The position numbers were made by a program, and so were the translations under genes. A DNA stretch of 64,000 nt from contig CM026561.1 in assembly GCA_015143295.1 (NCBI GenBank), forward strand, positions 36,088,875-36,152,874, given 5' to 3'. Positions within the stretch are counted from its first letter, which is position 1. Each line of letters starts with the position of its first letter. Below the pieces are notes generated by a model. That model was not told where the DNA came from and made no database searches. It saw only the letters and a program-made list of their open reading frames with translations. This document shows, piece after piece, positions 1-10,032 of the stretch. This DNA is from Tetracentron sinense (taxonomy: Eukaryota > Streptophyta > Magnoliopsida > Trochodendrales > Trochodendraceae).

Positions 1-119
1 GTAAAAGAAAAAAAAAAGGAATCCATAAAAAAAACAACCTATATATTACATTTACTTTCCTTTTTAAATGCGTGAGTACAGAAATTTTCTGAATTTCGAG
101 AAGGGAAATAGAAAACGGA

Positions 120-345
120 TCCAATGGGCAGCTTAGAAGCTGACCACGGAATCTCATTGGCCCAATCCCCCTTTTTACCATCCATCAACTGTGGTTAGGA
201 TTAACTCATCCCTTAGGGTTAAGCAATCTAACCATGGTTTTTAAGAAAACAAAAAAAGTAAGTTATTAATTTTAATTTAATTAAACTTAACCGTGATTAA
301 AAATGTGTTGAAAGAGATACGGGAACACTGCAGTCAGCTTAGAAG
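120..345. mobile_element. Non-autonomous inverted-repeat element (family IR-1), degenerate copy
   Basis: A degenerate copy of a short repeat found about nine times in this window. Its left part carries the family motif CTGTGGTTAGGATTAACTC, followed by a CATGGTTTTTAAGAAAAC segment. Its right part carries the complementary TTAACCGTGATTAA motif, so the two halves can fold back. It has no coding capacity. Ends and target-site duplication are not resolved here, and the superfamily is not assigned. Confidence 0.45.
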
Positions 346-475
346 AGGACCCCAGGACTCTTTGGAGAATAGGACTAGCATTCCTTTTCTTTTGGCTTAT
401 TACAAATTATTTAGCTTAACCATTAGCTTAGGTTAGCTAATGGGATCCATGGGTCCGTTAACTATTTTCCTTATA

Positions 476-655
476 GAGTAGTGATAGGCGGACCCATGGA
501 TCCCATTAGCTAACCTAAGGCATCCACCCATTGGTGGATGCCTCCCCTCTTAAATGCTCACTACAATTAATGAGCATTTAAGAGGGGAGGCATCCACCAA
601 TGGGTGGATGCCTTAGGTTAGCTAATGGGATCCATGGGTCCGCCTATCACTACTC
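476..655. mobile_element. Foldback MITE with 85-bp near-perfect inverted arms
   Basis: Positions 476-560 and 571-655 are inverted complements of each other around a 10-base loop, so the whole element is one long hairpin. Each arm also contains a smaller palindrome (CATCCACC..GGTGGATG). A further partial copy of the arm (GGTTAGCTAATGGGATCCAT) lies just upstream at about 431-457 in the same orientation as the right arm. No protein is encoded. The near-perfect arms suggest a recent insertion. I could not identify a target-site duplication. Confidence 0.8.
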
Positions 656-865
656 AATGTATAATATACGTGCTCGTACTCGAGTGTCAATGGACCGGAC
701 TGGCCCGCAACAAAACCCATTAATCCAAAAATCCTTTAATAGCTATGTTAGGCCTACCTCAGCCCATTATTAATAAGTCCGGGTTTGCCATACCTTTGAA
801 GCCACATTAATAATTAGGCTGCCACCGGCGGCCGGTTGACACCCATATGTGCATGTCTTCAACTT

Positions 866-1001
866 GAGGAATGCTAGCCCTACTCTCAACCTTAGCTAAC
901 CACCTAATAGTACAAACTTTTTAAGTGGTTGCAATGCTTTATGGATAAGTGGCTGGCTAAGGCTGAGAGTAGGAATGGCCTGAGAGTAAGACTAGCACTC
1001 C
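866..1001. mobile_element. Short MITE with 8-bp TSD TTCAACTT (hAT-like)
   Basis: Inverted termini (left GAGGAATGCTAG..TACTCTC; right, read as reverse complement, GGAGTGCTAG..TACTCTC) enclose about 136 bp. The octamer TTCAACTT flanks it at 858-865 and 1002-1009. An 8-bp duplication is typical of hAT elements. Termini are imperfect, so assignment is moderate. A second element with related termini lies at 2890-3050. Confidence 0.6.
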
Positions 1002-1009
1002 TTCAACTT

Positions 1010-1616
1010 ATATATGAGTGTATTGCAAAAGTATTGATGTCGATATAACATAGCTATAAACAATAATAATAGTCTTTAATTTAGCGTTTAGCTAGGTTTA
1101 CAAATTCGAACATTCTTGCATTGACATTGTTCAATACACTGTATATTTACTGTTTGTATTGTATCGCCCGAGCTACTATTACATGTCTCGAACATATATT
1201 AAATTTATAAACTTGTAAAAATAAACATGTATTGATTGAGTTTTATAAACTATATGTGTAAAACTATCTTCATATTATAAAATTTAAATGCCTATTATGA
1301 CCCGTCGGGTCTAGGAAGCTCAAGCTGATTGTAAATAGGTCGAAGAAATACAACCTGAACCGACACTGAGTTATTTTGTCTTGGATGAATTTTTTTTTTG
1401 TGAGAGATATGTGGTTAGGCCGCAATCCCATTAGTATCTGTTCTAAGTCATGGGCGGGTGGAGATGACAACATTCACACCTTCTCGAGAGTGGAACCCAG
1501 ATCAACGGAATGATGACTAGCACACACTAATGATTGGACAAGCAATGCTTCCCAGTATCTTTGGATGATTTAATTATGTACATTGGGGAGTGCTAACCTA
1601 GCATGGGGCTTATTCT
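1010..1616. other. AT-rich stretch with no recognisable feature
   Basis: Short open frames only, with no protein similarity that I recognise, no RNA gene and no clear repeat structure. Confidence 0.6.
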
Positions 1617-1624
1617 CCCCCATT

Positions 1625-1985
1625 TAAGGATGGCAATATGACCTGCCCCCGTAGGGGCCCCGACCCCCCGCCCCTATAGGGGCAGTTTTTTTTTTTCAAA
1701 TAAATCGGGGGTGGGGCAGGGTCTATATAAAAAATAAAGACTTGACTCGGTTTCGGGGAAGGGGCGGTTTTAGTATATTTTGCTCCAGTGCCCCACCCCA
1801 CCCCGGAACTACTTTTATATATATAAAGGCAGTAGGGGCAGGGCGGGGTAGGGGTGGGGATTTTATAAGCCGGGCGGGGCTGGTTTCACCATATATAAGC
1901 CCCGGTCGGGGGCGGGGCGGCTTTATAATCGGGTCGGGGCCCGGGAGGTAGAAAACTGCCCCGCTCCGCCCCATTGCCATTCCTA
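1625..1985. mobile_element. GC-rich hAT-type MITE, 8-bp TSD CCCCCATT
   Basis: The left terminus TAAGGATGGCAATATGACC is matched in inverse by ATTGCCATTCCTA on the right. The exact octamer CCCCCATT flanks it at 1617-1624 and 1986-1993. TIRs of the type TAGGGATGGCAA with 8-bp duplications are, to my knowledge, common for plant hAT-derived MITEs. The interior is unusually rich in runs such as GGGGCGGGGC and CCCCGCCCC on both strands. The open frames inside are by-products of this composition and not genes. Confidence 0.85.
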
Positions 1986-2017
1986 CCCCCATTCTTCGGG
2001 TGGGGCCCATAACCTAA

Positions 2018-2174
2018 CCCTATGTTTGGTTGCCGATAAAATAAATAAGAACATGGAAAAGAAAAGAAAAGAAAAGAAAAGAAAACAAAACATAGCTAAA
2101 AATTGTATTAAAAATCTAAAATTTTCTTTTCTTTTCCTTGTTTTCACACATTTTCAAGGCAACCAAACATAGCA
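2018..2174. mobile_element. Tourist-like MITE (family T-1, copy 1), TSD TAA
   Basis: The element begins CCCTATGTTTGGTTGCC and ends GGCAACCAAACATAGCA, with TAA on both sides (2015-2017, 2175-2177). A 3-bp TWA duplication and a TGTTTGG-type TIR fit PIF/Harbinger-derived Tourist MITEs. The interior is an A/G-rich arm (GAAAAGAAAAG) matched by a T/C-rich arm. Related copies lie at 7708-7849 and 36694-36840. Confidence 0.8.
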
Positions 2175-2177
2175 TAA

Positions 2178-2889
2178 GTGTTTGTCGTTTTGCACAATAA
2201 GGCGACTAAGGCTAGCAAAATCCTATCTACATGTACTTGATGGGTTTTCAACCATTACTTGTAGAAAGGGACCTAATTCAAAAATTAATGATCATAGTTT
2301 GTGTAGCTGAAAATATAAAAAGGGATAGTAAGATTTGAGAAGACAAGTCATGTAAATGATCTTAAATTGTGACAAAAGAAGGGGGAAAAGTAAAATAAAG
2401 AAAAGAGAGAAATTTGATAAGAGTGGATTGGTTTTAAAAATCTCTTTAAACTTTTTCTTTCTTTGGGCACCATGTGATAACGGCTCAAAGTAGTAAATGA
2501 AACATTAGCTTTTAGTGTAATGGAAGAAATATATCAAAATGACTAGTAATATTGGCAAGGGGTGCTGAAACAGTGCTTAGGGTTTTCAATCAATGATAAG
2601 GGTTTGGTTGCAGGACCCCACATGCGGTCCTACAGTTGAACCTTCACCTTAAATCATCTAAAGTTTTTTTTTTGTTTAAAAAAAAATAGCGAGCAGTGTG
2701 TTATTTTATGCATTGCCCATAAACCATTAGGGTTTAACATTTTTTTTTAGCAGCGCAGAAAATAGCATGTTAATCGCTCTTTCGAAACTCTAGATCTTTT
2801 ACTAACACTAAGATGCCTTGTTTTAAGGTGCATGATCAACCCTAGGACCACCTTAAGTGCGATATCGTAGTTTTATTCATTATAACGAT
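2178..2889. other. Intergenic, nothing recognised
   Basis: AT-rich sequence with short homopolymer runs. No coding region, RNA gene or structured repeat was recognised. Confidence 0.55.
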
Positions 2890-3050
2890 GAGCCGTGCTA
2901 CCCCTACTCTCAGGCATTCCTTACTTTCTCATAGAAAAAAACAAACACCGGTCCTTGCTTTCAATAAGAAAACCAAAACTAATCAATGCTTTAACAGGTG
3001 TTGGTTTTTGGCGAGGGGTTGGGAAAGTAGGAGTAGGGCTAGCACGCCTC
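2890..3050. mobile_element. Short inverted-repeat MITE
   Basis: The left end GAGCCGTGCTACCCCTACTC is mirrored by GAGTAGGGCTAGCACGCCTC at the right end. A second inner inverted pair (AACAAACACCGG / AGGTGTTGGTTT) makes an extended hairpin. The termini resemble the element at 866-1001, but no convincing target-site duplication is visible. Open frames inside are incidental. Confidence 0.55.
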
Positions 3051-3890
3051 TTATTAAGTATCTATATCATAAAAGTAATGCAAAACCTCATCCACCTGAG
3101 CCGTTGGATCAATGGGCCTAGCTCAGTCTTTCAACTATGTTTGATCATCTCTAGAAGGCCCCACATCTTAAATTATATAATATAAAGCTGAGTGCATTTA
3201 AGGGTCATGAATAAATGAGAGTGTTTTACCAAAAAAAAAAGAATAAATGGGAGTGCGGAAATTAAGAGAGAGAGAGAGCTGTAGATGAAGTGGGAGACAT
3301 AAATATGGATCAGAAGCCTTGAAGAGTGACGACTTAACCTTAAAAACCAGAGTGGGGGAGAAGGGGTCAACCACTGCACCACCTGCTACAAAATTATGGC
3401 GGGTGGGTGGCACCCACCCTGGCCGACAAGCGTGGGATCGTCTTGTCAAATCATCCTCTTTTAACGGATCCAAACTTGATAACAATGTTTGTAGCCATGC
3501 GACTGCAACAATTGTCTCGTAGTCGACTACAAATGGGAAGATGGCACTCCAAGAAAAGCGTGTAGTTTCTCTTAATACATCTATTTTACGAGTGGAACTT
3601 AACAATGGTTTGCCTGGCTACAAACAACTAATATTTCTTGGACACATCCAAAAGAGTTCTGATAAGAGGACCCCACACCAATCAAATTTCAACACACATA
3701 GAGAGAATAAAAAAGTTACAAATAAATAAAATAACAGTTTCAATGCCATATGTCAATTTGCAAGTGGGTGGTCAGTTTGGAAGAGGACCTTGAGGTCTGT
3801 TTTCCATTTTCCAATATGAAATTATGTTAGATTCACAGCTTCATTATATTTTTATCTAAATTTTAAATATTTATACTTAATACATTTTGG
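3051..3890. other. Intergenic; open frames without supporting evidence
   Basis: The longest open frame is on the minus strand at 3198-3605 (135 codons). It has no recognisable domain and an irregular composition, and I do not regard it as a gene. A (GA)n-like tract lies at about 3265-3280. Confidence 0.5.
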
Positions 3891-3924
3891 GAAAATGCTT
3901 CACGTACCCATGTTTCAGTTATGT

Positions 3925-4115
3925 AACGAGATGGCTGTACTCATTGGTCCATGCCTAACTTTTAAACAATCACCAACTATTGTCAGGATTCAATCGCTCA
4001 TAGGATTAGGCGATCCAATCTTAGTTTTTAGGGGAAAAAAAACAAAATTTTAATTTTAATTTAGTTAAGTGTAACAAGGGTTAAAGGGGTATTAAAAGGA
4101 CACGAGATAAGATAA
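3925..4115. mobile_element. Degenerate IR-1 family copy
   Basis: Contains the weak family signature: AACTATTGTCAGGATTCAAT, then a GTTTTTAGGGGAAAA segment, then AAGTGTAACAAGGGTTAAA and a GGACACG tail. Its arrangement matches the better preserved copies at 5222-5535 and 57699-57936. Ends are not defined. Confidence 0.35.
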
Positions 4116-4599
4116 GCAGTGGATCCAGGGTCCGCTAATCACTGCTCTCCATTTTTTTTATTTAATGTTCAGGGCAAGGGGAATGATCTTGCTTGAGCGA
4201 CTTTTGTTGCTAAGTTTCCCTCCTCGTTTACCCTTCATCATTGACGGTTCCTCATATGACCCTTTGCTTAGATGGTCAAATGGATCTTGTCACCATATCT
4301 CTCTCTCATAAGAGAGAAATGTTGTTGAGACCGTAGATCATGAGGCAAATGCATGGAGACAATTTCCAAAGTGACTCATACTATGGAATGCCCTAAAATG
4401 TGAATTTCTTGTTCATCACATAAAAACCTTTTTCCACTTATTTTACTTGCATTATATTATTTTACTCAGTCAAGTATTTTTCTTAACAATTCCAATGATT
4501 GAAGTAATATTATTTGAATTAAGTTATTGTACTTAAAAAAAAAAAAAAAGTAACAAAAATTTTAGGGTGACCCAAGATTTTGCTGAGGATCCATTTGGA

Positions 4600-5196
4600 A
4601 CAGATATTTAGTGCTATGAAGTTTGTATCTGTTATTGGCTCGAATCTGGACCACTCGAGCGGTGGACTAGTTCTTTGGATGCGTGAGCTAATGTGTTAAA
4701 CCGCTCGGGCGGAGCTGATGGCCGCTCAAGCGGTGGACCAGTTCTTTGGATGCGCGAGCTACTGTGTCAAACCGCTCGTACGGAGCTTGGGCCCCCCCAA
4801 GCGGTGGTCAACGTTTTTGGAACCCGATTTTCTTAGGAAACCCCTATTTTGATAGGGAGTTGTTTCCTTTTGGTTTTAGGACTTTTGAGGCTATAAAAGA
4901 GTGATTTCGGGATTAAGGTTTAAGAAAAGTAGTGTCAAGCTTGGATAAGGATTGAGAGAACAAAAAGATTTGTGAAAGAGAGTATTATGGGCTTTCATTG
5001 GGTTTGATCTTCATTGTGAGTTCTCCTCTTCTATTATATTTTTCTCTTGCATTAGTGAATTTTATTTAGATTGCTTTGACTTTTGATGTAGGTTCTTAAA
5101 CCGAACCACGAATATATAACTTTGTGGTGTGTTCTTATTTGCTATTATTGTTTTATCATTGTCGTCGTCCTATTCATTAGATGCTTCCGCATAACA
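4600..5196 (+). mobile_element. Probable Ty1/copia-like LTR, 5' end unresolved
   Basis: The order is LTR-like: a GC-richer upstream block, a TATA box (CTATAAAAGAG near 4893), a pyrimidine-rich leader, and a terminal TGCTTCCGCATAACA ending at 5196. TGCTTCCGC..AACA endings are familiar in plant copia LTRs. The upstream block holds a direct duplication of about 65 bp: GCGGTGGAC..GTTCTTTGGATGCG recurs from about 4660 and 4730. No internal retroelement coding sequence adjoins it, so it may be a solo LTR. The start is not certain. Confidence 0.45.
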
Positions 5197-5221
5197 ATTT
5201 AAACGTTTGATTCCACGGCGA

Positions 5222-5535
5222 CTTGTAATCATGTCCAGTTGTAACCAGACTCGGGAGAGTCCGGTTACACAACTGGCGCTACCACATGTCCCTTTTGATA
5301 CCCTTTAAATGTGGTTAAGATTCACTCACCTATCCTAGGTTTTTAGAAAATATTATTAAAAATATATTAACCCTAAAAGTGAATTTTAAGCTGGATTAAA
5401 TTTCTTTTTTTAATATTTTTTTCTAAAAAAGCAAGGATAGGTGGGTTCACCTAAGGGTGGGTGAATCTTAACCACAATTAAGGGATATCCAAAGAAACAC
5501 GTGGCAGCGTCTACAACTGGAGAGAATCACGAGTC
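5222..5535. mobile_element. IR-1 family element, well preserved copy
   Basis: The outer arms are ACTCGGGAGAGTCCGGTTACA / CTGGAGAGAATCACGAGTC. The inner arms are AATGTGGTTAAGATTCACTC / GGTGAATCTTAACCACAATT. They face each other around an A/T-rich centre with a CCTAGGTTTTTAGAAAAT block. There is no coding capacity. This copy shows the family layout best: a variable outer arm, an ACATGTCCCTTTTGATACC junction, and the TGGTTAAGATTCAC core. Confidence 0.55.
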
Positions 5536-5540
5536 TTCCA

Positions 5541-7282
5541 CGATTGCTTATTAAGAAAATGATTATTTCTCTGGTCGGTGGCTCTGTGCAGCCTGGCCTT
5601 TGACATTGTTCGGGCCAATCCTAATGACCCGCCAGCCTAAGATGGGCTGAAAACTAGGCAATTATGATTGAATCCCAGGCCAACGTCCACAATCTAAGGC
5701 TAAGCACTATATATTGGACAATAAGCTAGGCTGGGCTGCCCTAGTGTAAGTGTATAACAAAAAAGTCAAGATCAATGGTCAAGTCGCACGTTGATGGGTT
5801 TGGGTCCGAGAAGTGTTAGCCTGGCCTAGTCGGTTTATAAACAGGTCTTAAAGTCAGAACCTGACAGGTCCATGGACTTTTTTTTATTATGCTTAGCCCA
5901 AGTCCGTAAAAAGGCCATGCTTGACCCAATTAGATAAGGCAATCCCAAGCTCAAGTTGTAAAAAGGAAAAATGAGAATGACTTTTTCAACCGACTCAATG
6001 GAGTTCCACACTATAACAAACCTTGTATTTGTCAGCATCTCTTAATAACCAGACTTTAGTCAATATTGCTTTTGGGGATGTTAATCAATAAGCGGATATT
6101 AGGTCATCCAATTAAAAGGGCCCATTGGACTTGATAAGTTAGGTCAGGGTTTGATTCAAGCTTTGAAAGAAGAAGTGGGAAGGTTGAAACAGTTTTACAA
6201 CTTTCTTACACTTTTCTTTATTTGATTATTAATTGGTTCCATTATGGAGAAGCAATAAATCCCATCCTATTAGAAGGCCCATTGATCAGTTCCTGCTACA
6301 CCCAACCCAGTATATTGTCATATGCGCGGTACATCCAACAATAAGGTCCGACGAACGGACTATGGCCCATACATATTCTAAGCCTGCATATCCTACTAGA
6401 CTCAGCCCAATTTCAGATCCGTTTGAATTGGTGAACTCATGGGGACGTGAAGATTGCATTTGTGACACTTTGACAATAAAATTGTAAGGGTATCTTTTTT
6501 AAACAGTCGGTGGTATCTATCTGAGTTTAAATATTACATTCTTAGCATAAAATTTGGAAAATAATTCAAGAAACATATTATCTGCCCTTGCTAAAATGAG
6601 CCTCTAAATGAAAATAACTTTTCCATGTGGAGGAGGAGGATTAATTTCCTTTACATGTTGGTAAAATTAAGTATGTAATTACTGCTAAACCAACTGAATA
6701 GCCAGTTGATAATACTTCTAAAGACGAAAAAAAATGAAACATGAAAATCATTAGAAGATGATAAATCCACTAGAAACCTAATGCTTGGACGTGGTTGAAG
6801 ACTTCATGATGAGATACAAGGCTTATGAAACTGTAAAGAAATTGTATATATAAAAAGTAGCGAAAAATATGACAATCTCACTATAACTCCAATAAAACAG
6901 TTGCTAGAAAAAGTATAAATATAAGAACAACTAAAAACTTTGATATCCTTTTCTTAGCGTCCCATTGGTTGATTGTAGCCCAGGTTCATTGTTTCCAAGT
7001 TAAACACCCATCTTTGCTAGGCATGTGGTGCTTCAACCTTAACAAGTGAACCCTATGAATGCAATGCGGAGCCGAGGGGTTGGTGAATGACATTAACGAA
7101 GACCATTACCCTACAGTCTATGGCCTTACATAGTCATAAAGCATCATCTACACTAGTCCGCATCTCATCAGTCCATACCAAACAATTTAGTGGTGAGCAG
7201 TGATAAAAACCAAGTAGAGAGCAATCCTTGTCCCCATAAATCATCTCCTCACATCTAAAACCCTTGCATACTTATCTTTGTC
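5541..7282. other. Intergenic, nothing convincingly functional
   Basis: The part 5575-6030 is rich in GGCCTGGCC / GGCCCA words, as in decayed hAT-type repeats. The rest is AT-rich. Small open frames at 5835-6038 (-) and 6233-6487 (+) show no recognisable domains. I see no gene. Confidence 0.5.
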
Positions 7283-7629
7283 ACCATGATCAGGGTTGGA
7301 GTCAGGAATTTTCGTGGGGGGGAACATTTCGTTTAAGGGTCCGCCCTGATTTTTTTTTTTACTACTACAGTTATGGGTCATTTCATCCATAAATTTTGTA
7401 CATATCTTACATGTATTGATTCTCCTTGTTTATGGGAGCAGTTGTCCCCATGCCCTATGGCTATACCTATGCCTATGCCCTATTAAATAATATAATACAA
7501 GTTTTTTGAAAAGTTCAGGGAGCAGTTGCCCCCTTGTCCAATGACTATGCCCTACTAGATAATTAAAATAAATAATTAAAAAATATTTTAAAAAATAAAA
7601 AAATTCATTGGGACAGCTGTCCGATGACT

Positions 7630-8012
7630 AATCCTCTACGGTTGTAACCCAACTCCTTGGAGTCCCATTACAACACAAAAGTCTTTTAACTCTAGTTAAC
7701 AATTTTAACCTTGGTTGCCGAGAAAATAGGTGAAAACATGGAAAAAAAAAGAAAATTTCAGATTTCTAACACAATTTTTAATTATTATTTGTCTAATTTT
7801 CTTTTCTTTTCCATGTTTTCATTTATTTTCTCCACAACCAAACATAGGGTTAGAGGTAATTATTTCTTCTAGAAATCAAGGTTAGGTGGTTGAACCCTAA
7901 GGGTTAGTGAATCTTAATCACAATCAAGAGATATTAAAAGGGACATGTGTTGACCTATGAGTTGTAATCGACTCCAAGTCCGGTTATAACACTACAGGAT
8001 TCAATCCTTAGT
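7630..8012. mobile_element. IR-1 family element interrupted by a Tourist MITE
   Basis: The arms GTTGTAACCCAACTCC..GGAGTCC and GTTGTAATCGACTCCAAGTCC face each other. The right half carries AGTGAATCTTAATCACAATC and a GGGACATGTG tail, as in other copies. The left half is cut by the Tourist element at 7708-7849. Confidence 0.5.
7708..7849. mobile_element. Tourist-like MITE (family T-1, copy 2), TSD TTA
   Basis: Begins ACCTTGGTTGCCGAG and ends CAACCAAACATAGGG. TTA flanks both ends (7705-7707, 7850-7852). The interior AAAACATGGAAAA..TTTTCCATGTTTTC stem matches copies at 2018-2174 and 36694-36840. Confidence 0.75.
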
Positions 8013-8094
8013 AAACTATATTTTATTAAAAAAATTCAAAAGCTGAGGGGCACCCACCCGAGATCGAATCACAGCCAATCGCAATTGAACTCGA

Positions 8095-8245
8095 AGAGAT
8101 CGAGTTCAATCATACCCACAAGTCAACACGTGTCCCTTTTAATCCTTATTAACCGTAATTAAGATTTACTAACCCTTGGGGATGGGGTTCAACAATATAA
8201 CCTTAGGTTTTAGAAAATATTAAACTCTAGTCAAAAATTTATAAC
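8095..8245. mobile_element. Partial IR-1 family copy
   Basis: ACACGTGTCCCTTTTAATCC followed by AACCGTAATTAAGATTTACT and a CCTTAGGTTTTAGAAAAT block repeats the left half of the family. A near-identical left half lies at about 58755-58800. No right half is clear. Confidence 0.4.
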
Positions 8246-8462
8246 TCTTAGGGTCAATATTTTTAATATATTTTATCATTATATATATAGATAAAAAAAT
8301 TCTTGTTTTCTAAATGTTTAGGGGGGGCATGTGCCCCACGCCCCCCTTGGCTCCGCCCCTTACCATGATCACGATAGACCTGCCATTGTGCAGTGGGGGG
8401 TAGCTACCTGAACTTTTGGAAGAATATATTATATTATTTAATTATTTAACAGGGCATAGTCA

Positions 8463-8697
8463 CGAGGCATTACATTTTTTTTTTCTAAAATTGAGTGCAA
8501 TGGATCAACTTTTGTTTCCTTTGTATCTTATCAATTGATAAGGATTCCCATCTATTACGTAGAGCTTTTTTGTTATACGCAGTTGATCCAATTGTAAGGC
8601 TATTCTTGAATTGTGTAGAGTTCATGTAAGCAAACCTCTATGATAGGTCTATTAAATGGGTTGTTTCAGTTAATAAAACTGTTATCTACATATGTAT
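8463..8697 (+). repeat. Direct repeat, upstream copy (flank of the cysteine-rich peptide gene)
   Basis: About 235 bp starting GAGGCATTACATTTTTTTTT and ending GTGATCTACATATG-like sequence recurs at 10033-10276 with many small differences. It lies about 175 bp upstream of the TATA box of the 8966 gene, so it may be a distal promoter part that was duplicated with the gene. Confidence 0.75.
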
Positions 8698-8870
8698 AGG
8701 GAGATAGATATTATTATCATTATTGTGCAACATAAAATTTAATTATCTTCCACAAAAAAAAAAACTTAAAATTAAATTCATACATCCCATAGAAGGTCTC
8801 TATTTAATACACAATTAAGAAGTTTTATTTCTAAAACATATATGCATTGACCAATGTATTGTTTAAATCC

Positions 8871-8878
8871 TATATAAA
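8871..8878 (+). promoter_or_regulatory. TATA box of the cysteine-rich peptide gene
   Basis: TATATAAA about 95 bases upstream of the ATG. It is followed by a pyrimidine-rich CTCTCTCTTCTTC tract, a common arrangement at plant transcription starts, which suggests a 5' leader of 60-70 bases. Confidence 0.65.
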
Positions 8879-8965
8879 GACAAGACTCTCTCTTCTTCTG
8901 TCTATCTCTCTAATACGCTGTATTTTGTTTGAAATAAGCTAGTCTTTATTACAATAATAAAAAAG

Positions 8966-9217
8966 ATGGCTAGTAAGATAGTTGTTTCACAAATATGGGT
9001 CTTATTTGTTTTGATATCTATGTGCATAGGCGGCAACAAAGCAGAACCTTTGTCGGATTGCATGAGAGAGTGTTTGGATGCATGTATTTATGAGACTATT
9101 CCTGGTTGGAAAAAACATCCTCCTCCATATCATAGGCCTCATCCTCCATGTCATCCTCCACATTTTGATCATACTTTGAAAGAATGTATATCCGAGTGCG
9201 ACAATTCTTGTCGCTAA
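8966..9217 (+). CDS. Small secreted cysteine-rich peptide (thionin-like / hairpinin-like)
   Basis: An 83-residue intronless frame. Residues 1-26 form a signal peptide: a basic start, a hydrophobic core WVLFVLISM, and a likely cut after NKA. The mature part has two C-x3-C-x3-C blocks, Cys32-36-40 and Cys74-78-82. They are separated by a Pro/His-rich spacer (about residues 51-69) holding one more Cys62. Paired CxxxC helices are known from plant thionin-like and alpha-hairpinin defence or reproductive peptides, so an extracellular role is likely; the exact function is inference. The start is supported by A at -3 and G at +4, an upstream TATA box and a downstream AATAAA. The odd cysteine count and the Pro/His spacer are unusual. 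The gene is flanked by a 235-bp direct repeat, which hints at a former tandem duplication. Confidence 0.7.
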   Translation: MASKIVVSQIWVLFVLISMCIGGNKAEPLSDCMRECLDACIYETIPGWKKHPPPYHRPHPPCHPPHFDHTLKECISECDNSCR

Positions 9218-9302
9218 GCAAGGAGGCAATATCGACGATAGAGGTCTTAAGTGGCATTTGTTTTTAAATTTTGAATTCCTTTCAAATAATTTTCATACAT
9301 AT

Positions 9303-9308
9303 AATAAA
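9303..9308 (+). terminator. Poly(A) signal AATAAA
   Basis: AATAAA lies 86 bases after the stop codon of the cysteine-rich peptide gene, within the usual range for a plant near-upstream element. Confidence 0.5.
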
Positions 9309-9309
9309 G

Positions 9310-10032
9310 GCCACTCTTTTCTTATAATTTTATTTCTAAAATAGTTCACTCCAATCAGTGGTATAGTATAAACATGTCTCAGTGCACTCTATTTCCCAAA
9401 ATAGCTTATCATTAATTGTTTCTTCATGTTTAAATTAAGATCAATTGGACAAGGTTTCTGACAGACTAGGCTAACTAAACATTATCACCTATTAATTCAT
9501 CATTAATAGTGTTTTGCACAAAGAGTGACTCGTAAAATTTTCTATTAAAATTCAATTCAACATAGTCCTGAGGGGTCGAGCTATCTGCGAGTAGGATTCA
9601 TATTTATTTTAACATGATCCAATTTTAATTAAGTTAAACTCAATGTGTTCAAGAACTTTAAAATACAAATCCCAAAACCATATTCAAGTTCAATTATAAT
9701 GGGTAGAAACCATTAATTTCTTTTCCTAAGAAAGATATAAATAGTATTTGAGAAAATATGCATAACATAAAAATTAAGAAAGTCAGTATGTTAAATTAAC
9801 TTTTATTGGTTATGCAAATTAAAGGTATTTATAGGACTTAAAAAAAATTTAAGTAATTAATTTAATTTTTAAAAAAATGTTATTTATGTAAGAAAATGTG
9901 CTAAAAATATGTATTCTTATACTAATTCCTTTTAAGAGTTGCAATCTTTGACTGAGTTTATAAATAACAAAGACAACGCGTTTACGTTTGATCGTATCAT
10001 GTTTTGAATTGAGGAGTTACATTTGTAATAGT
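9310..10032. other. AT-rich intergenic stretch
   Basis: No coding sequence or structured repeat recognised between the peptide gene and the downstream copy of its flanking repeat. Confidence 0.55.

Larger units (their letters stand above)
7292..8361. mobile_element. Mutator-like or related DNA element, 9-bp TSD ACCATGATC, with nested MITEs
   Basis: The left terminus AGGGTTGGAGTCA and right terminus TGGCTCCGCCCCTT are imperfect inverse complements. The exact nonamer ACCATGATC flanks the unit at 7283-7291 and 8362-8370. A 9-bp duplication suits Mutator-like elements. No transposase is encoded. The body contains a Tourist MITE (7708-7849) nested in an IR-1 family element (about 7630-8012), with a second partial IR-1 copy after that, so much of its length is secondary insertion. 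Confidence 0.65.

Noticed and set aside
1723-2010. Open frames on both strands in the GC-rich block
   Set aside because: They lie inside the hAT MITE bounded by CCCCCATT duplications, and are explained by its GC-rich repeat words lacking stops.
3198-3605. 135-codon minus-strand frame
   Set aside because: No domain, signal peptide or convincing promoter is visible, and I see no splice or conservation signal; most likely chance.
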